A DNA stretch of 64,000 nucleotides from JAKZVK01 sp965248255. GTDB lineage: Bacteria > Acidobacteriota > Terriglobia > Bryobacterales > UBA6623. Numbering within the stretch: position 1 is the stretch's first letter; each line of letters starts with the position of its first letter. The stretch spans positions 310,001-374,000 of the forward strand of contig CBDFIW010000001.1 in the NCBI GenBank assembly GCA_965248255.1, read 5' to 3'. Below, one piece after another: positions 60,922 through 64,000 of this stretch. The translations under genes were made by a program, and so were the position numbers. The notes below the pieces were generated by a model, which was not told where the DNA came from, did not search any database, and saw only the letters and a program-made list of their open reading frames with translations.

Positions 60922-60971
60922 TAGGTCTGCAAAACCTTTATTCGTGGGTTTGATTCCCACCCGCGCCTCCA
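60922..60971 (+). pseudogene. tRNA-Cys(GCA) 3' fragment
   Basis: The last 50 bases of a tRNA-Cys: anticodon arm AGGTCTGCAAAACCT (anticodon GCA), variable TTATTC, T-arm GTGGG-TTTGATT-CCCAC, acceptor CCGCGCC, discriminator T and CCA. The D-arm and 5' acceptor strand are absent; upstream is AAAATAGATATT and then IS3-J. It is either a disrupted tRNA gene or the attachment-site copy left by an element that integrated into tRNA-Cys. Confidence 0.85.
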
Positions 60972-61157
60972 TGCTAAGTCTCCTCATACCAATCAGTTAA
61001 CGGCACTGATTTGTCGTGCACCTCTGGCCTGCTTCGTCCGTCAGGTGGCGAGACGTGCAGGCAGGCAGCGTGATACACGGCGTTGTGTTGTAAGCATTCG
61101 GCCTCGTCCGAACCTTGCAGTACAATAGGGACGAACCCGGCACTCGCCAACGCCTCC

Positions 61158-63854
61158 ATGCCCCGAGTCGGCTCGATTCTGGTTCTCTGTGTCTGCGGCG
61201 CGCTGGGAATCGCGCGGTCCGCCCCCAGTCCCTCCTTTGATGCCGATATCGCACCGCTGCTTTCCGCAAGGTGCGCCACCTGCCACTCGGCCGCAGCCAA
61301 GACCAGCGGCTTCTCCGTAGAAAACCTCGCAGCGGTCATCGCCGGAGGCAACAAGCACGGCCGCGCCGTAGTCCCCGGACACCCCGAACAAAGCCCGCTC
61401 ATCCGAGCGCTACGCGGCGAAATCACCCCGCGCATGCCGTTAGGCGGCGAACTGGCATCTACTGAAATTGCCCGCATCGAAGAATGGATTCGCGGTCTGC
61501 CTCCCGACGTAGCGAACTTAACGGACACGGAATGGCGCTGGCCCTTCGAGAAACCCGTCAAGCATGAGCCGCCCGCCGTGAAGAACCCAGCGTGGGTTCG
61601 CAACCCCATCGACGCGTTTATTGCCGCAAAATTCGATGCCGCCGGGCTCGGCCCCGCGCCGCCTGCGTCAAGACGCACCCTTGCGCGCCGCGTCTATTTC
61701 GACCTCATTGGGCTCCCTCCCACCCCTGATGAGATCGAGACGTTCCTCAGCGATGACTCCCCTGACGCCTACACGGAACTGGTCGACAAGCTCCTCGACG
61801 ACCCCCGCTACGGCGAACGCTGGGGCCGGCACTGGCTCGACCTCGTACGCTACGGCGAGACCAGCGGTCTCGAAGGCGACGGCGCCATCGGCAACGCCTG
61901 GCGCTACCGAGATTGGGTCATCCGCGCGTTCAATGCCGACATGCCCTATGACGAGTTCGTGATGCAACAGCTCGCCGGCGGCGACGAACACAGCAAGACG
62001 CGCAACAACTACCTCCCCAATCCGCAGGGCTACATCCCAACCGGCTTTCTACGCATCGCCCCCTGGGACCGCTCGAATCTCGTCGCCGCTGACGTTCGCC
62101 AAAACTATCTCAGCGAGGTTACGACCTCGACCGCCTCGATCTTCCTCGGCCTCACTGTCGGTTGCGCCCGCTGCCACGACCACAAATACGACCCCATTCC
62201 GCAGCGGGACTTCTATCGTATGCAAGCGTTCTTCAACGCTATTCAAGTCGAGGACCGACAGGGCGCCGTCACGCGCCCCGAAGTCCCCTACAAGGACGAA
62301 GCTTTCGCCGCCAAGGCCGAGGGAAAAATCAAGCAGTACGAAGAGCGCTTGCAAGACGGCCCTGAGAAGAAAGAACTCGATAAGCTCGAACAGCAACTTC
62401 TCGTCAAGCTCAAAGCCGCCAAGGCCAACCAGGCAAAGGACGAGGAACTTACGAACAAAGACTTGCGCCTTGAAATCGGGCGCGAAGGCCAGGCCGTTTT
62501 CACCAAGGCCGAGCAGAAAAGGCACGCCCAACTTCGCGAAGATGCCGACCGCACCCGCGACCCCGAAGAAAACGACGCACTAGAAGCCTACGAAGCTGAC
62601 CTTCTCGCCAGGCTCAAGGATGCCTACGAAAACGGGCTGGCCAACCCCATGGAGCGTTTTGAAGCGCTCACGGTCGATTCGGTTCGCGCCGAAGTCCAAG
62701 AGAAGTACTCAGCCGATGCCTTCTTCACCGAAGAAGAAAAAGACCGGCACACGAAACTCTCCGGCGCACTCGACGTCTATCGCCGCCGGCTCGACCGCTG
62801 GCAGCCTGTGGTGCTCGGCGTCCGCAACGTTCCCGGCCCGCCCAGCGGACCGCCGCTCGCACCAACGCATGTCCTCATTCGCGGCGACTACCGCCAACCC
62901 GGCGCAGCCGTCAAGCCCGGCTTCCCCAGTGCCATCACCGGCAACTCCGGACCCGCGGAGCTGATCACGGACCGCTACCGCCAGTTCCCCACGCGCGGCC
63001 TGCGCATGACTCTGGCCAGGTGGATCGCCAGCCCCGACAACCCGCTCACCGCCCGCGTCATCGTGAACCGCATCTGGCAGCACCATTTCGGCGAAGGCAT
63101 TGTCGGTACACCAAGCGACTTCGGCAAGAACGGCGACCGCCCCGCGCACCCCGAGCTTCTCGATTGGCTCGCGGTAACGTTCGTCGAGCAAGGCTGGAGC
63201 GTCAAGGCGATGCACCGGCTCATCCTGCTTTCCAACACCTACCGGCAGTCGGCCGAAAACCCGGCCCATCAGGCCACGGACGCCGACCCTGGCAACCGCT
63301 TGCTCTCCCGTTACAACCGGCGCCGTCTCGAGGCCGAGGCCATCCGCGACGGCATGCTCCACGCCAGCGGCCGCCTCAACCCCGAGATGTACGGCCCCAG
63401 CATCTTCCCGCCCCTGCCGGAGGACCTCGCCGACTTCGCCCGTTACGGCCGCACCGGCGGTCTCATGTGGGAGCCCAACGAACGAGAAGAAGACGCCCGA
63501 CGCCGTTCCATCTACATCTTCCAGCGCCGCTCCCTGCCATTACCCATGCTCGCGGGCTTCGACGCGCTGCCCTTCGCCGAGTCCTGTCCCCGCCGCAGCG
63601 CAACGACTACGCCGCTGCAGGCGCTTTCGATGATGAACGGCTACCTCGTTCACGAAGAGTCGGGGCAGCTGGCCGAGCGCATTCACCGGGAAGTCGGCCC
63701 TGACCGCAAAGACCAAATCGATCGTGCCTTCGCTATCGTCCTTAGCCGTCCGCCCACCCCGGAAGAGACCAAAAGATTCGCTGTGTTCGATGGCGGGTTG
63801 GCTTCGATTTGCCGCGTTCTTTTCAACTCAAACGAGTTTCTGTATGTAGAATAG
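61158..63854 (+). CDS. Planctomycete-type cytochrome protein (PSCyt1-DUF1549-DUF1553), second copy
   Basis: An 898-residue exported protein starting MPRVGSILVLCVCGALGIAR. The c-type haem motif CATCHS is at about residues 38-43, followed by VVPGHPEQSPLIRALRGEIT. DUF1549: WVRNPIDAFIAAKFDAAGLG, YFDLIGLPPTPDEIETFLSD, CARCHDHKYDPIPQRDFYRM. A long charged helical insertion (about residues 400-550, rich in K and E, probably coiled coil) precedes DUF1553 (NPLTARVIVNRIWQHHFGEG, YIFQRRSLPLPMLAGFDA). It is more than 50 residues longer than the copy at 12534 because of that insertion. The DUF1501 partner follows after 12 bp. Confidence 0.9.
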   Translation: MPRVGSILVLCVCGALGIARSAPSPSFDADIAPLLSARCATCHSAAAKTSGFSVENLAAVIAGGNKHGRAVVPGHPEQSPLIRALRGEITPRMPLGGELASTEIARIEEWIRGLPPDVANLTDTEWRWPFEKPVKHEPPAVKNPAWVRNPIDAFIAAKFDAAGLGPAPPASRRTLARRVYFDLIGLPPTPDEIETFLSDDSPDAYTELVDKLLDDPRYGERWGRHWLDLVRYGETSGLEGDGAIGNAWRYRDWVIRAFNADMPYDEFVMQQLAGGDEHSKTRNNYLPNPQGYIPTGFLRIAPWDRSNLVAADVRQNYLSEVTTSTASIFLGLTVGCARCHDHKYDPIPQRDFYRMQAFFNAIQVEDRQGAVTRPEVPYKDEAFAAKAEGKIKQYEERLQDGPEKKELDKLEQQLLVKLKAAKANQAKDEELTNKDLRLEIGREGQAVFTKAEQKRHAQLREDADRTRDPEENDALEAYEADLLARLKDAYENGLANPMERFEALTVDSVRAEVQEKYSADAFFTEEEKDRHTKLSGALDVYRRRLDRWQPVVLGVRNVPGPPSGPPLAPTHVLIRGDYRQPGAAVKPGFPSAITGNSGPAELITDRYRQFPTRGLRMTLARWIASPDNPLTARVIVNRIWQHHFGEGIVGTPSDFGKNGDRPAHPELLDWLAVTFVEQGWSVKAMHRLILLSNTYRQSAENPAHQATDADPGNRLLSRYNRRRLEAEAIRDGMLHASGRLNPEMYGPSIFPPLPEDLADFARYGRTGGLMWEPNEREEDARRRSIYIFQRRSLPLPMLAGFDALPFAESCPRRSATTTPLQALSMMNGYLVHEESGQLAERIHREVGPDRKDQIDRAFAIVLSRPPTPEETKRFAVFDGGLASICRVLFNSNEFLYVE

Positions 63855-63866
63855 TCAGGGGCACTC

Positions 63867-64000
63867 ATGCGCAACCAACAGAGACGGGCTTTGTCACGCC
63901 GGCGATTTCTTTCCGAGTCGTACCTCGGACTCGGCGGCCTCGCGCTGCTCGACATGTTGGTCGCTGATTCCGCGCCCGCCGCCCTCCGACTCGAACATCC
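63867..64000 (+). CDS. DUF1501 protein, start only (runs off window)
   Basis: 45 codons are visible: MRNQQRRALSRRRFLSESYL followed by GLGGLALLDMLVADSAPAA, a twin-arginine leader (SRRRFL) as in the DUF1501 protein at 15353. AGGGGCACTC precedes ATG. Position 12 bp after the cytochrome gene makes DUF1501 the expected identity. Confidence 0.8.
   Translation, partial: MRNQQRRALSRRRFLSESYLGLGGLALLDMLVADSAPAALRLEH

Overview
The window reads as a GC-rich, IS-riddled chromosome segment, most likely of an Acidobacteriota member (Solibacteres/Bryobacterales-like). The pointers are a decapitated Oar-type TonB receptor, a membrane serine/threonine kinase with a TolB/WD40-like sensor, two Planctomycete-type cytochrome (DUF1549/DUF1553) plus DUF1501 gene pairs, a DUF433/DUF5615 toxin-antitoxin pair, and exported enolase-superfamily and PLP-dependent enzymes. 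This assignment is inferred from gene families; there is no rRNA or marker phylogeny here.

Layout. 1-2.7 kb: IS630-A (copy 1) sitting in a beta-helix gene, followed by a LysM-like gene. 3-8.3 kb: a decaying P4-like integrated element (HTH protein, AlpA-like regulator, SF3 primase-helicase, second HTH protein, frameshifted tyrosine integrase) abutting tRNA-Arg(ACG). 8.8-12.1 kb: a Rieske-fusion gene and a periplasmic-binding receptor gene, both cut at their 3' ends by one IS630-B copy. 12.5-17.4 kb: first cytochrome/DUF1501 pair and a toxin-antitoxin pair. 17.5-20.9 kb: an exported enolase-superfamily protein and a TetR-controlled membrane operon. 21-25.9 kb: three successive mobile elements, two of them carrying further nested insertions, all placed at the TA in the centre of one long palindrome. 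26-29.4 kb: inositol-phosphate synthase and a B12-type radical SAM protein. 29.7-38 kb: NfeD-like protein, TonB receptor, IS3-E and the kinase. 38.6-47.6 kb: the undisturbed core, with a GlcD-like oxidase divergent from guaA, mutM, and a nucleoside salvage operon (pyrimidine phosphorylase, CNT transporter, purine phosphorylase, NadD-like nucleotidyltransferase). 47.9-60.9 kb: a second IS-dense block (IS3-E, IS630-G interrupted by IS630-A', IS630-B, IS110/IS1111, IS4, IS3-J) around a DUF1326/DUF2182 operon and fragments of a kinase and a SelA-like gene. 60.9-64 kb: a tRNA-Cys fragment and a second cytochrome/DUF1501 pair running off the end.

The main story is mobile-element ecology. Two IS630-A copies carry an identical internal deletion, so they were mobilised in trans. 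IS630 elements land at TA or CTAG in the centre of palindromes. An IS110/IS1111 element has a long, tandemly duplicated non-coding end that could encode a guide (bridge/seek) RNA. REP-like hairpins recur around the kinase remnants. Many genes abutting IS copies lack an end. That fits IS-mediated deletion, but mis-joining at repeats in a metagenome assembly must also be considered.
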